Origin: Pseudomonadota bacterium
GTDB lineage: Bacteria > Pseudomonadota > Gammaproteobacteria > Arenicellales > UBA868
DNA length: 61,028 nt
NCBI GenBank assembly: GCA_018672825.1
Contig: JABHUE010000059.1
Coordinates: 1 to 61,028, forward strand
Direction of reading: 5' to 3'
A model generated the notes under the pieces. The model saw nothing but the letters and a program-made list of their open reading frames with translations, did no database searches and had not been told where the DNA came from. Below are positions 36,581-44,812 of this stretch, piece after piece (within the stretch, counting starts at the first letter, position 1; each line of letters starts with the position of its first letter). The translations under genes and the position numbers were made by a program.

Positions 36581-37130
36581 TCGTTGCTCCGCGCTTGCGG
36601 CTTATTACCCGACCGGACTCCATGGTCGACCTGGAGAGCCCGGGGTGAAACTACAAGAAATTCCCGATCTTAGCCTTTGGCAAATTGCCGGATGGCCGGA
36701 CACGATGGAATTGATCCATTTGGCAATCACCGACGGTATGAACTCAGATCGGTTGCCCGCTGGGCGAGCACTCGCAGGATCAAAAGGCGTTGCCTTTCAA
36801 GTGGAACCTCTAAAGTTTTGGTTATTAGCAGAGGCGCCACCCGTTTTTAAGGAAGCCCACGGGGTTATCCTTGACCTATCGCACTCGCGGACGCAGATCC
36901 GGATATCGGGTCCGGAAGCCCAAACCTGCTTAAGCCGGCTTCTCCCTCTCGACCTTCGAGATCACAGTTTCCCCCAAAACGCCGTGGCGTCTAGCGGTAT
37001 CCATCATGTCGGAATAACGCTTTGGAGGAGTGAGCTCGGGTTTGAGCTGTTTATCCCAAGAGGATTTGCACGGTCTATCTGGGAATTGCTTCTCGAAACT
37101 GCTGAACAATTTGGATCCGAAGTCATCTAA
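36573..37130 (+). CDS. soxG: Sarcosine oxidase, gamma subunit
   Basis: 185 residues from the ATG at 36573, which overlaps the soxA stop by 8 nt; an earlier in-frame ATG lies deep in soxA. The 'LSHSRTQIRISGPEAQTCLSRLLPLDLR' region (in two parts: HSRTQIRISGPEA, then LSRLLPLDL) is typical of SoxG. Its TAA shares bases with the TAG of the convergent amine-oxidase gene, so there is no room for a separate terminator. No glyA or purU follows, unlike many sox operons. Confidence 0.92.
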   Translation: MANRCSALAAYYPTGLHGRPGEPGVKLQEIPDLSLWQIAGWPDTMELIHLAITDGMNSDRLPAGRALAGSKGVAFQVEPLKFWLLAEAPPVFKEAHGVILDLSHSRTQIRISGPEAQTCLSRLLPLDLRDHSFPQNAVASSGIHHVGITLWRSELGFELFIPRGFARSIWELLLETAEQFGSEVI

Positions 37131-38446
37131 CCCAAAACTGAAAAACTGCTCTCCGGATTTATCCGTCGCATCCGAGACATTTCTCCAGTATCAAGATTGT
37201 ATTCAATATGTTCCAGCGAAAACTGAAATGGACTTATGTCGTGATTATTACCGGCTTCACAGTAATCGATTAACCCTGCCATTAATCTTCCCGCTGCCGG
37301 CGCGTTCTTGAACTGATTACCGCTGCTCCCGCATGCCATATAAAACCCATCAATTATTGATCGATCATAGATAGGCATCCAATCTTCGGTAACATCATAA
37401 AGGTCGACCACCCCGCGCATACGTGACGGAAACTCCAAACCGCCCATCCGTTGAGCCAAACGAAGCGCTTGTGTCATTGCCTGATTCGAAAAATTTCGAT
37501 CAAAACTATCAGCGTTGTCGATCCATTGATGTGAATCACATGGCGGATCTTCGCTTCCGACCAAGACGAAATTCCCGTTCTCGGGTCTACAATAGACTCC
37601 GATATCACTGTCAGAGACGACTAAGCCTGCTTTTTCGAAATCGAGGCCCGCGGGAGCTGGAACATGAGCCACCTCCTGCCGCAGCGCCCGAGTTGTGATG
37701 CACATGTCGACATCCGCGCCAGCTAATTTATTCAACTCCGAGGAATGAGGTCCACCCACGTTCACTACGACAGGTGCTGCGATCTCAGTGCCATCATCCA
37801 AAACGACACCTTTGACTCGTCCATTTTCAGAGGGTATTTTAATAACTCGACGATTAAATATAAATTCGCACCCCGCATTTTCAGCGGCGTCCTTTATGTT
37901 TTGAGTCGCTAACTGCGGATCTGATATAAAACCCGCAGTGGGGAAAAATGCAGCACCTCTAACTTCGCCCGAAGTCGCCTCACCAAAATGCGGATCATCG
38001 ACTGTTTTTGCCGGAGCGAAACATCGAAGATCATAATTAGGTAATCGACTCAGTATGTCTTGTGGCGTCCAATCTTCAAAAGGAATTGACAATTCCTTTA
38101 CATTAGCGAGAACCTTCTCAAGGTGATTATTGGATTCTGTTTTCATTACCAAACATCCAGTTTGGCAAAATCTCGCAAAACTCTCCTCTTTTGATTCACC
38201 AAGGTCTAGATATTCCGCCCAATGGAGCCAATCAAAAAATCCATCGTACGCAAACGCAGTCCCCGCGACAGTGGAGTAATGAACCCGGATGATTGCGCAT
38301 GAACTGGACGTCGATCCATAGCCCGCTGACGGGAGTTTGTCGACACAGATCACCGCTCGCCCCTGTTTTGAAAGCTCATAAGCTGTCGCCGCACCGATAA
38401 CGCCTGCTCCAATCACGACTGCATCTGCATTGACCTGTCTAGTCAT
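37127..38446 (-). CDS. FAD-dependent amine oxidase (DAO family), sarcosine/dimethylglycine-oxidase-like
   Basis: 439 residues from the ATG at 38446, which has GGAGG 7 nt upstream; a TTG six bases earlier is too close to it. FAD motif 'VVIGAGVIGAATAYELS' near residues 11-27, 'TSSSCAIIRVHYST', and a C-terminal 'FYMACGSSGNQFKNAPAAG' that closes the FAD site. No GcvT domain, so any carbon released would be formaldehyde or similar. Head-to-head with soxG (stop codons overlap), so convergent transcription may couple the two. Substrate probably an N-methylated amino acid (inference). Confidence 0.86.
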   Translation of the reverse strand: MTRQVNADAVVIGAGVIGAATAYELSKQGRAVICVDKLPSAGYGSTSSSCAIIRVHYSTVAGTAFAYDGFFDWLHWAEYLDLGESKEESFARFCQTGCLVMKTESNNHLEKVLANVKELSIPFEDWTPQDILSRLPNYDLRCFAPAKTVDDPHFGEATSGEVRGAAFFPTAGFISDPQLATQNIKDAAENAGCEFIFNRRVIKIPSENGRVKGVVLDDGTEIAAPVVVNVGGPHSSELNKLAGADVDMCITTRALRQEVAHVPAPAGLDFEKAGLVVSDSDIGVYCRPENGNFVLVGSEDPPCDSHQWIDNADSFDRNFSNQAMTQALRLAQRMGGLEFPSRMRGVVDLYDVTEDWMPIYDRSIIDGFYMACGSSGNQFKNAPAAGRLMAGLIDYCEAGNNHDISPFQFSLEHIEYNLDTGEMSRMRRINPESSFSVLG

Positions 38447-38500
38447 TAGCAAGCCTCCATTTAATTCACTGAATCTCCCGATTTAAATCCATCCGCGCTC

Positions 38501-39727
38501 TCAATTCGCGACTCGACCCAAGGTCGTGATCACGCCCGTCAGGTAGTTGTGATACTTAAAATAGCCCATCGGCGTGCCTAAATAGCCATCCACTCGCCAA
38601 GCATTGTCGACTGCGATGTCGACCTGAGAGAAGTTCTCGCTGTCATAACGAGGGTCATAGGCGGCATGAGTATGATACGAGGCCATCGCATACCCATTGG
38701 GCACATCATCGGGCGATCCAATGTTGACGCTATCTACGGTCCCCTTTATTGGCTCAGTCGCGCTAAATGTTGCGTCCGCGTTCTGGTAAACCCACCCGCC
38801 GTATTCCAGATTCTGCGCTACCGATGTTGGATTAATTTTATTCAATACATCTTCGGCAGCGTCGTGTTGTTTGGTAAACCGAATTTGCGTGTCTGCCTTG
38901 TCACTGCCTGAAGACGCTACTAACGCGACACCGACAGCAGAAGCCGCGAGAATTGCGGTACTCATCGTACCTAATCCAGATGAGCCCCCTTCTGTACCCC
39001 ACATCTCATCTGGACGACCAAAACTTCCGTTGTAGGAAAACAACCACCGCTGATAGTTTCCTTCCCGAAACCGCTCGCTTGAACCACTCTGGAATTCCAG
39101 AGCAACTCGATGCTTTCGGTTTATAGGCATCTGCCATTTGATCAATCCAGATTCTGTTCCATCATCCGCGTGGATGTATCGGGCGTTCAAATCGACCCCA
39201 GATAATGCAAAGCCCCCGCCAACTGCGTGTGCAGCAACGTTTTCGCCAACTTCCACTCGAAAAATCTGAACGTTTGAATGTGTCGTTTGCGCGCCCGCAA
39301 ACCAATTGATTCGATCCTCAACATCGCCAGCCTCTATCTGCGCCACACCAACTGCAAAATGAGCGCTCTGTCCTTGGGAAAACTGAAAGGTGGCTCCTGA
39401 ATAATGAGCAGATCTCGAATAATCCGAGTGAAAAAGCCGGGCATCCCGTGCGTTGAAAGAAAATGCATTGGATAGATCCGAAAGTCCGTCAGTATTACCG
39501 AAAAAGCCACTGATTCCTGCATCAGGCCCAGCCAGGCCAGACAGGAAAAACTGGCTACCTTGCGAAAACGCCGCTACCGATTGGAATCCAAGCCGGTCCT
39601 GCTCACTTGAAAAATTAATCCAGAGTGGGTCGGAGTTTGCCCCAGATTGACCAAGAACTGGGATAATGCCGCTCACCGGCAGACCTAGAAGCAAAAGAAA
39701 CACTGCAGCCGTATCTGACGTTTTCAT
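38501..39727 (-). CDS. Secreted protein with C-terminal DUF4329-like, JAMM-resembling domain
   Basis: 408 residues. Signal peptide (1-26), a strand-rich secreted region (about 30-245) and one hydrophobic alanine-rich helix (about 252-272). The C-terminal domain (285-408) matches my memory of DUF4329, a domain otherwise met at the ends of Rhs-type toxins. That domain shows Glu308 (EYGGWVYQ), then SYHTHAAYDPRYD with His352 and His354, then FSQVD with Ser367 and Asp370: the residue order of a JAMM/MPN zinc-hydrolase site (Glu, HxH, SxxD) with a longer gap than usual. Whether it is a toxin, peptidase or structural module is unknown; no immunity-like gene is adjacent. Confidence 0.78.
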   Translation of the reverse strand: MKTSDTAAVFLLLLGLPVSGIIPVLGQSGANSDPLWINFSSEQDRLGFQSVAAFSQGSQFFLSGLAGPDAGISGFFGNTDGLSDLSNAFSFNARDARLFHSDYSRSAHYSGATFQFSQGQSAHFAVGVAQIEAGDVEDRINWFAGAQTTHSNVQIFRVEVGENVAAHAVGGGFALSGVDLNARYIHADDGTESGLIKWQMPINRKHRVALEFQSGSSERFREGNYQRWLFSYNGSFGRPDEMWGTEGGSSGLGTMSTAILAASAVGVALVASSGSDKADTQIRFTKQHDAAEDVLNKINPTSVAQNLEYGGWVYQNADATFSATEPIKGTVDSVNIGSPDDVPNGYAMASYHTHAAYDPRYDSENFSQVDIAVDNAWRVDGYLGTPMGYFKYHNYLTGVITTLGRVAN

Positions 39728-39845
39728 CTAAATTTTCTCATCACTTTAATCCTCGAAAGACTACTTCAACACAAGCATCTTGCCAATAGATTTTCCAAAT
39801 CAATACATCATCGCCGCTTTCGCTATCTTCGGCCCAGACTAAATT

Positions 39846-40709
39846 ATGAAAACCCGAGAACTCCTTTTGGCCCTACTGGTTCCCCTCACTTGGGCTCTGG
39901 GGTTCACCGTAGCCAAAGCTGCTCTCGATGAGTTTCCACCCCTATTACTAATGAGCATGCGATTCTTTATCGCGGGTCTTATTTTAGTCTGGTTTGTTCC
40001 GATTCCTCGACACTGTTTGAAGGATCTTTTTTGGATCTCTCTAGTGGGGTCAACCCTCCAATACGGCCTCACTTTTACTGGCTTATCAATGATCGATGCA
40101 TCCCTTGGGGGAATAGTTGTTCAACTAGAAGTGCCTTTTAGCGTGCTCTTGGCTGTCATTTTTTTTAGAGAACGTCCCGGGTTGCTAAGAATTATCGGAA
40201 TGACAATCTCATTTCTTGGCATTGCTCTCATTGCCGGAAGACCGAGTCTCAGTGGTCATTTAGAAGGCATTCTTCTGACCGCCAGTGGCGCTTTAGTATG
40301 GGCAGTTGGCCAAATTATGTATAAGCGGATCAGTTCACAAATCGATGGTTTGACCGGCATTGCCTGGATTGGCGTTATCGCAGCACCTCAGATGTTGATT
40401 GGATCGATGATTTTTGAAACCGGGCAAGTCGATGCACTAATGAATGCCTCGTGGGTTGGCTGGACCAGTGTTGTCTATCTCGGATTAATAATGACCGTGG
40501 TCGGCTACGGCATCTGGTTTACTGTGCTTGCCCGAAACCCTGTGTCACATATAATGCCCGTTTTATTAGTGCTTCCCGTCTTTACTGTTCTGTTTTCAGT
40601 GTTACTCCTCGGTGAAAAACCCTCTTTAGAAATACTTCTAGGTGGCGTTACGATATTAGCCGGCGTAAGTCTTATTGTATTTTCCAAATCGAACACGCGC
40701 CCCACTTAG
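39846..40709 (+). CDS. EamA/DMT-family transporter
   Basis: 287 residues, ten hydrophobic helices in two EamA repeats ('LLVPLTWALGFTVAKAALDEFPP' opens the first, in pieces: LTWALGFTVAKA; 'ILLTASGALVWAVGQIMYKR' the second). Third transporter of this type in the window. The PPTase gene follows 21 nt later and may be co-transcribed. Substrate unknown. Confidence 0.88.
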   Translation: MKTRELLLALLVPLTWALGFTVAKAALDEFPPLLLMSMRFFIAGLILVWFVPIPRHCLKDLFWISLVGSTLQYGLTFTGLSMIDASLGGIVVQLEVPFSVLLAVIFFRERPGLLRIIGMTISFLGIALIAGRPSLSGHLEGILLTASGALVWAVGQIMYKRISSQIDGLTGIAWIGVIAAPQMLIGSMIFETGQVDALMNASWVGWTSVVYLGLIMTVVGYGIWFTVLARNPVSHIMPVLLVLPVFTVLFSVLLLGEKPSLEILLGGVTILAGVSLIVFSKSNTRPT

Positions 40710-40730
40710 CTCTGATTTAATCATCGACCG

Positions 40731-41438
40731 ATGACCCCCTCGCCTGTAGAACTCAACGTCTGGAAAATTCAACTGTCAAAAGTTGAAGATCAACTAGACC
40801 GTTATAAAACATATCTCAATCAAGATGAGCTCGCTCGAGCCAATCGTTTTCTATTTGATCGGGATCGAATTCGTTTTGTGATTTGTCGAGGGGTCATGAG
40901 AGTTCTGCTTGCAGAGCGATTAAACACTAACCCGACGCTGATTAAATTTGACTACGGCGATAAAGGCAAACCACGTTTAACTAATAGCGCTGTCGAATTT
41001 AATTTATCGCATGCCAAAGACTGGGCCTATTTTGGAATCAATGATTCAATACCGCTGGGTATTGATCTCGAATTCATGCGTCCGCCTGCTGATCATGGAT
41101 GGATTGATATTGCCAAACGGTTCTTTGCACCTGCAGAATTTAAAATTCTAAGCGCCCTGCCTGTCGATATCCAAGCCGAGGCTTTCTTCTGTTGTTGGAC
41201 CCAAAAAGAAGCGTATATCAAACTACACGGCATTGGCCTATCTTTACCATTGGATCAATTTACGGTAAACGTCGATCCAACCTCTCCTGCACAACTGCTA
41301 ACGACAACATGGAATCCGCTGGATCTTGGACAAACCCGCCTTTATCACCTAGAAGCTCCGCGCTCCTATCGAGCATCAGTCGCGTTAAGATCGGTCACCC
41401 CGATCAACATCACTTACCACCAATTTATTAATCGCTGA
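40731..41438 (+). CDS. 4'-phosphopantetheinyl transferase, Sfp type
   Basis: 235 residues, the two-lobed Sfp/AcpT size. Mg- and CoA-binding motifs: 'FNLSHAKDWAYFGI', 'PLGIDLEFM' (Asp and Glu metal ligands) and 'FCCWTQKEAYIKLHGIGL' (WTxKEAxxK). Transfers the phosphopantetheine arm of CoA to carrier proteins. No PKS, NRPS or acyl carrier protein is in this window, so the target is elsewhere (fatty acid ACP, aminoadipate-type or a secondary-metabolite carrier). Confidence 0.92.
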   Translation: MTPSPVELNVWKIQLSKVEDQLDRYKTYLNQDELARANRFLFDRDRIRFVICRGVMRVLLAERLNTNPTLIKFDYGDKGKPRLTNSAVEFNLSHAKDWAYFGINDSIPLGIDLEFMRPPADHGWIDIAKRFFAPAEFKILSALPVDIQAEAFFCCWTQKEAYIKLHGIGLSLPLDQFTVNVDPTSPAQLLTTTWNPLDLGQTRLYHLEAPRSYRASVALRSVTPINITYHQFINR

Positions 41439-41489
41439 TCATTATTAAATCTCGTCGCGCGTCACAAACTTAGACGGTAAAATATTTGT

Positions 41490-42407
41490 ATGAAACATGA
41501 AAACATCCTAGGCGCTATTGGTCAGACGCCTGTTGTGAAACTGAATCATTTTGATCCTGGTTTTGCACGCTCTCTTTGGGTAAAACTCGAGAGTTTCAAC
41601 CCGGGCGGCTCGGTTAAAGACCGGCCCGCACTAAACATGATCGAAGACGCTGAAGCTCGAGGCGTCTTAAAGACTGGTGACACTATTGTTGAGCCAACGT
41701 CTGGCAATACCGGCATCGGACTTGCGATGGTCGCCGCGGTCAAAGGCTATCCGGCTGTCTTTGTAATGTCGGCAGATATGAGTGAAGAGCGCAAATCAAT
41801 TCTTCTAGCCTATGGCGCGACGGTTGTGCTCACCCCTGCAGAAAAGGGGACCGTTGGCGCAATTGAAGAGGCGAGACGCCTGGAGAAAGAGCATGGTTAC
41901 TTCTTTGTCGGTCAACATTTTAATCCCGCAAACCCTCTATCTCATGAAACCACCGCTACAGAAATTCTTGAGGATTTTGGAGTCGATCTTGGCGCGGTTA
42001 TTTGTACAACGGGAACTGGCGGGACGGTGAGTGGAATCTCGCCAATTCTGCGTTCGGCGATTCCGGATATCCAGATCATTGTCACAGAGCCTGATGAATC
42101 CCCAATGCTCTCCCAGGGAATAGGAAGGAAACACCGAATCATGGGCACCACACCCAGCTTTATTCCAGACACGCTTGATCAAAATGCGTACGATTCGATC
42201 ATCTCAGTCAATGCGGATGATGCAATCGGCATCACCCGCAGACTCGCCGAGGAAGAAGGTATTTTTTGCGGCATATCTTGTGGGGCGGCCATCGTCGGAA
42301 TGCTTGAATATGCAAAACAGGAAGAAGCAAAAGATAAACAACTTCTAGCCATTCTTGCAGATACCGGCGAGCGTTATTTAAGCACTGAACTTTGGACTTC
42401 CATATGA
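41490..42407 (+). CDS. cysK: Cysteine synthase (O-acetylserine sulfhydrylase), CysK family
   Basis: 305 residues. PLP Lys43 in 'FNPGGSVKDRPAL', substrate loop 'EPTSGNTGIGLAM', PLP-phosphate loop 'CTTGTGGTVSGI' and 'CGISCGAAIVG'. Makes cysteine from O-acetylserine and sulfide. It could be CysM or a cystathionine beta-synthase-like homologue; the length and motifs favour CysK. The 3' end overlaps the ABM-domain gene by 4 nt. Confidence 0.92.
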   Translation: MKHENILGAIGQTPVVKLNHFDPGFARSLWVKLESFNPGGSVKDRPALNMIEDAEARGVLKTGDTIVEPTSGNTGIGLAMVAAVKGYPAVFVMSADMSEERKSILLAYGATVVLTPAEKGTVGAIEEARRLEKEHGYFFVGQHFNPANPLSHETTATEILEDFGVDLGAVICTTGTGGTVSGISPILRSAIPDIQIIVTEPDESPMLSQGIGRKHRIMGTTPSFIPDTLDQNAYDSIISVNADDAIGITRRLAEEEGIFCGISCGAAIVGMLEYAKQEEAKDKQLLAILADTGERYLSTELWTSI

Positions 42408-42724
42408 CCTATATCGTTCACGTTACCGCAGTCGTTGAGGGAGATCTTGAGCGTATCGAGCAATTGATCAGTGAATATCGGTATGCTTGTCTTGAGAACC
42501 AGCCCGGAATGAAGCAGTTTTTTGTTTCTCGTGTAACGGACAATCCCAACGTATTTCTCTACACCCAAATTTTTATTAGCGCAGATGCCCATCAAGCCCA
42601 TATCGAAGGCAATGATCCGAAAACGTTCTTTGCACAAATGGAAGAAGAAGGCTTCCAGTTTCAGGGGCGGTGGATGGCTGGAAAAGAAATTGACTCCGCG
42701 CCTGACGGGCAATGGTTGAATTAG
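42404..42724 (+). CDS. Small ABM-domain (antibiotic biosynthesis monooxygenase-like) protein
   Basis: 106 residues from the ATG at 42404, whose ATGA overlaps the cysK stop. Dimeric ferredoxin-like fold typical of ABM/YgiN proteins: 'YIVHVTAVVEGDLERIEQLI', 'NQPGMKQFFVSRV' (usually Gly-x-Leu/Phe-x-Tyr/Phe) and 'FLYTQIFISADAHQAHI'. Homologues include quinone monooxygenases and haem-degrading enzymes; function here cannot be assigned. Co-translated with cysK. Confidence 0.8.
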   Translation: MTYIVHVTAVVEGDLERIEQLISEYRYACLENQPGMKQFFVSRVTDNPNVFLYTQIFISADAHQAHIEGNDPKTFFAQMEEEGFQFQGRWMAGKEIDSAPDGQWLN

Positions 42725-42751
42725 AACTGAGAACCCTCAGAGAGATATCAT

Positions 42752-44323
42752 CTACTGGCGAACAATACCCGGCGCGCTTTTTCTTAAAACATACTTTTGC
42801 ACTTTTCCCGTCGCTGTTTTTGGCAAATCTTCAACAAAACTGATCATCTGTGGCGTCTTGAAGTGCGCGAGTCGATCCCGAACATGGAATTTTAGACTCT
42901 CCTCGGTCGCCTCAGAGCCCTCTTTGAGTACCACGAAAGCATGCGGGCTTTCGCCCCATTTCTCGTGGGGCATTCCCACGACTGCCACTTCTTGTACGGC
43001 AGGGTGAGTCAGCAAACACCCCTCTAACTCAACCGAAGAAATATTTTCTCCACCACTGATGATTACATCCTTAAAGCGATCACGTATCTCAATATATCCA
43101 TCGGGATGCACAATCGCCGCATCGCCGGAAAAAAACCAGCCGTCACGAATCGCCGCTTCAGTCGCATTTAGGTCATTGTAGTAACCGGCCATCACCACAT
43201 TTCCTCTAACAGTAATCTCGCCTAAAGTCTCACCATCCGCGGAAACTTCATCGCCATTCTCATCGACCACTCGAACTTCACCCGAGCTTACCAGTTCAAC
43301 ACCTTGTCGGGCTTTTACTTTCGAGCGTTCCTCGATCGAGAGTTTGGAGTGCGCGGCGCGGGGCTCACATACGGTTATCAAGGGAGCAGTTTCTGTGAGT
43401 CCATAAACATGGGTTAATTCCCATCCGAGATCCTTTTCGACCAACTCGATAGTCGCAGCGGCCGGTGGTGCGCCAGCAGTAAAAAGACGCACGCCTCTCG
43501 GAGCGGTTCTCCGAATCTCTTCAGGCGCGTTCGCGATCCCAATAAGCACTGTTGGCGCTGCACAAAACATGGTTATTTCTTCCCTGACAATGAGATCGTA
43601 AATTACGGCAGGCTCAACTTTTCGAAGACAAACATGGGTCATTCCCCGAGCCGTATTAATCCAGGTAAACGTCCAGCCATTCGCATGAAACATGGGAAGT
43701 GTCCACAGGTAACGGTCTTGCGGTGTCAGGTGATGATGGGCCAAAGTTCCCATGATATTGATATAGGCATTACGATGCGTAATCATGACGCCTTTGGGCC
43801 GGGCCGTGGTTCCACTGGTGTAGTTAATTGTGATCAAATCCAACTCATCAATCTCTACAGGCGCGAATGAGGCCTCATGCTGATGAATTTGCGCCTCGTA
43901 GTCTATCCAGTTTGGCAGAGCATCTTCGAGACCTATAAATGCCTCGACTGTTTTTATTTGATCACGTATACCATCTATTGCATCATAAAAATCAGGATGT
44001 ACACAAAGAACTTTTGCACCGCAGTGATTGAGAATGTACTCAAATTCCTCCGATTTAAGGCGGTAATTGATCGGCACAAGAACCGCTCCAATCTGCGGAA
44101 CCGCGTAGTAAGCCTCAAGATGAGAATGTGTGTTGGGGGCAATGTACGCAACTCGATCTCCTTTCTTAACCCCCATACCTTGCAGTGCTTTTGACCACCG
44201 ATCACACCGTTCAAAGAATTGCCCGTAGGTCAATCTAAGTTCCCCATCCACGACTGCCTCAGATTCTGAGTAAAGTCTTTTTGCCCGTCGCGCAAATTCC
44301 ATGGGCGTTAGCGATATTTCCAT
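42752..44323 (-). CDS. Acyl-CoA synthetase (AMP-forming, fatty-acid--CoA ligase type)
   Basis: 523 residues, ANL superfamily. ATP P-loop 'INYTSGTTARPKGVMITHRN' (in two parts: TSGTTARPKG, MITHRN), A5 'HVYGLTETAPLI', A7 'GWFFSGDAAIVHPDGYIEI', A8 'DRFKDVIISGGENIS' and A10 'LPKTATGKVQKYVLR' with the catalytic Lys. The sequence resembles the medium-chain acyl-CoA ligase/DmdB-like group (3-methylmercaptopropionate-CoA ligase), so a role downstream of DMSP is conceivable but unproven. Starts 70 nt from the divergent pentapeptide gene. Confidence 0.9.
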   Translation of the reverse strand: MEISLTPMEFARRAKRLYSESEAVVDGELRLTYGQFFERCDRWSKALQGMGVKKGDRVAYIAPNTHSHLEAYYAVPQIGAVLVPINYRLKSEEFEYILNHCGAKVLCVHPDFYDAIDGIRDQIKTVEAFIGLEDALPNWIDYEAQIHQHEASFAPVEIDELDLITINYTSGTTARPKGVMITHRNAYINIMGTLAHHHLTPQDRYLWTLPMFHANGWTFTWINTARGMTHVCLRKVEPAVIYDLIVREEITMFCAAPTVLIGIANAPEEIRRTAPRGVRLFTAGAPPAAATIELVEKDLGWELTHVYGLTETAPLITVCEPRAAHSKLSIEERSKVKARQGVELVSSGEVRVVDENGDEVSADGETLGEITVRGNVVMAGYYNDLNATEAAIRDGWFFSGDAAIVHPDGYIEIRDRFKDVIISGGENISSVELEGCLLTHPAVQEVAVVGMPHEKWGESPHAFVVLKEGSEATEESLKFHVRDRLAHFKTPQMISFVEDLPKTATGKVQKYVLRKSAPGIVRQ

Positions 44324-44392
44324 ATTCTCTCTCTTAAAAACCGGGTGATTTCTGATATATTTTTCTGAACCAATATCTCTAGGAGTCTAACT

Positions 44393-44812
44393 ATGCGCGT
44401 TCTCGTCGCCAGCTTTTTTATTATCTCATCGTTAACCTTTTCGGTAGTTTCTGCTCATCAATGGGATGTGTTAGTTCCCAAACTCCAGGAGCGAATGATG
44501 CTTGCAACGACTAACGCTTGTCAAAACTGCAACCTCTCCAATGCAGAGCTTAGCTATAAACGTTTAGAGCGTGCCAACTTGTCTGGCGCTAACCTACACG
44601 ATGTCAACTTCATGAGGACTAATCTGAGACAAGCCGATCTTCGATATAGCAACCTCTCTCATGCAAACTTTATCTGGGCAAATCTATCGGGTGCAGACTT
44701 ACGCGGAGCAACGCTCCTCGACGCAATCATCTCCGAATCTCGCAATCTTGATGAAGCCATTTTTTGTAAGACCATCATGCCTGACGGCAGACTCAATAAC
44801 TCCAATTGCTAG
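44393..44812 (+). CDS. Exported pentapeptide-repeat protein
   Basis: 139 residues. Signal peptide (1-21, cleaved near VSA-HQ), then about 14 tandem A(N/D)LxxAxL-type pentapeptides (residues 45-115: NLSNAELSYKRLERANLSGA and similar runs), predicted to fold as a right-handed quadrilateral beta-helix. Four Cys (43, 46, about 124 and the final residue 139) could form disulfides capping the helix. RBS AGGAG 7 nt upstream. Function unknown; stop codon overlaps that of the convergent hydrolase through a CTAG. Confidence 0.85.
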   Translation: MRVLVASFFIISSLTFSVVSAHQWDVLVPKLQERMMLATTNACQNCNLSNAELSYKRLERANLSGANLHDVNFMRTNLRQADLRYSNLSHANFIWANLSGADLRGATLLDAIISESRNLDEAIFCKTIMPDGRLNNSNC

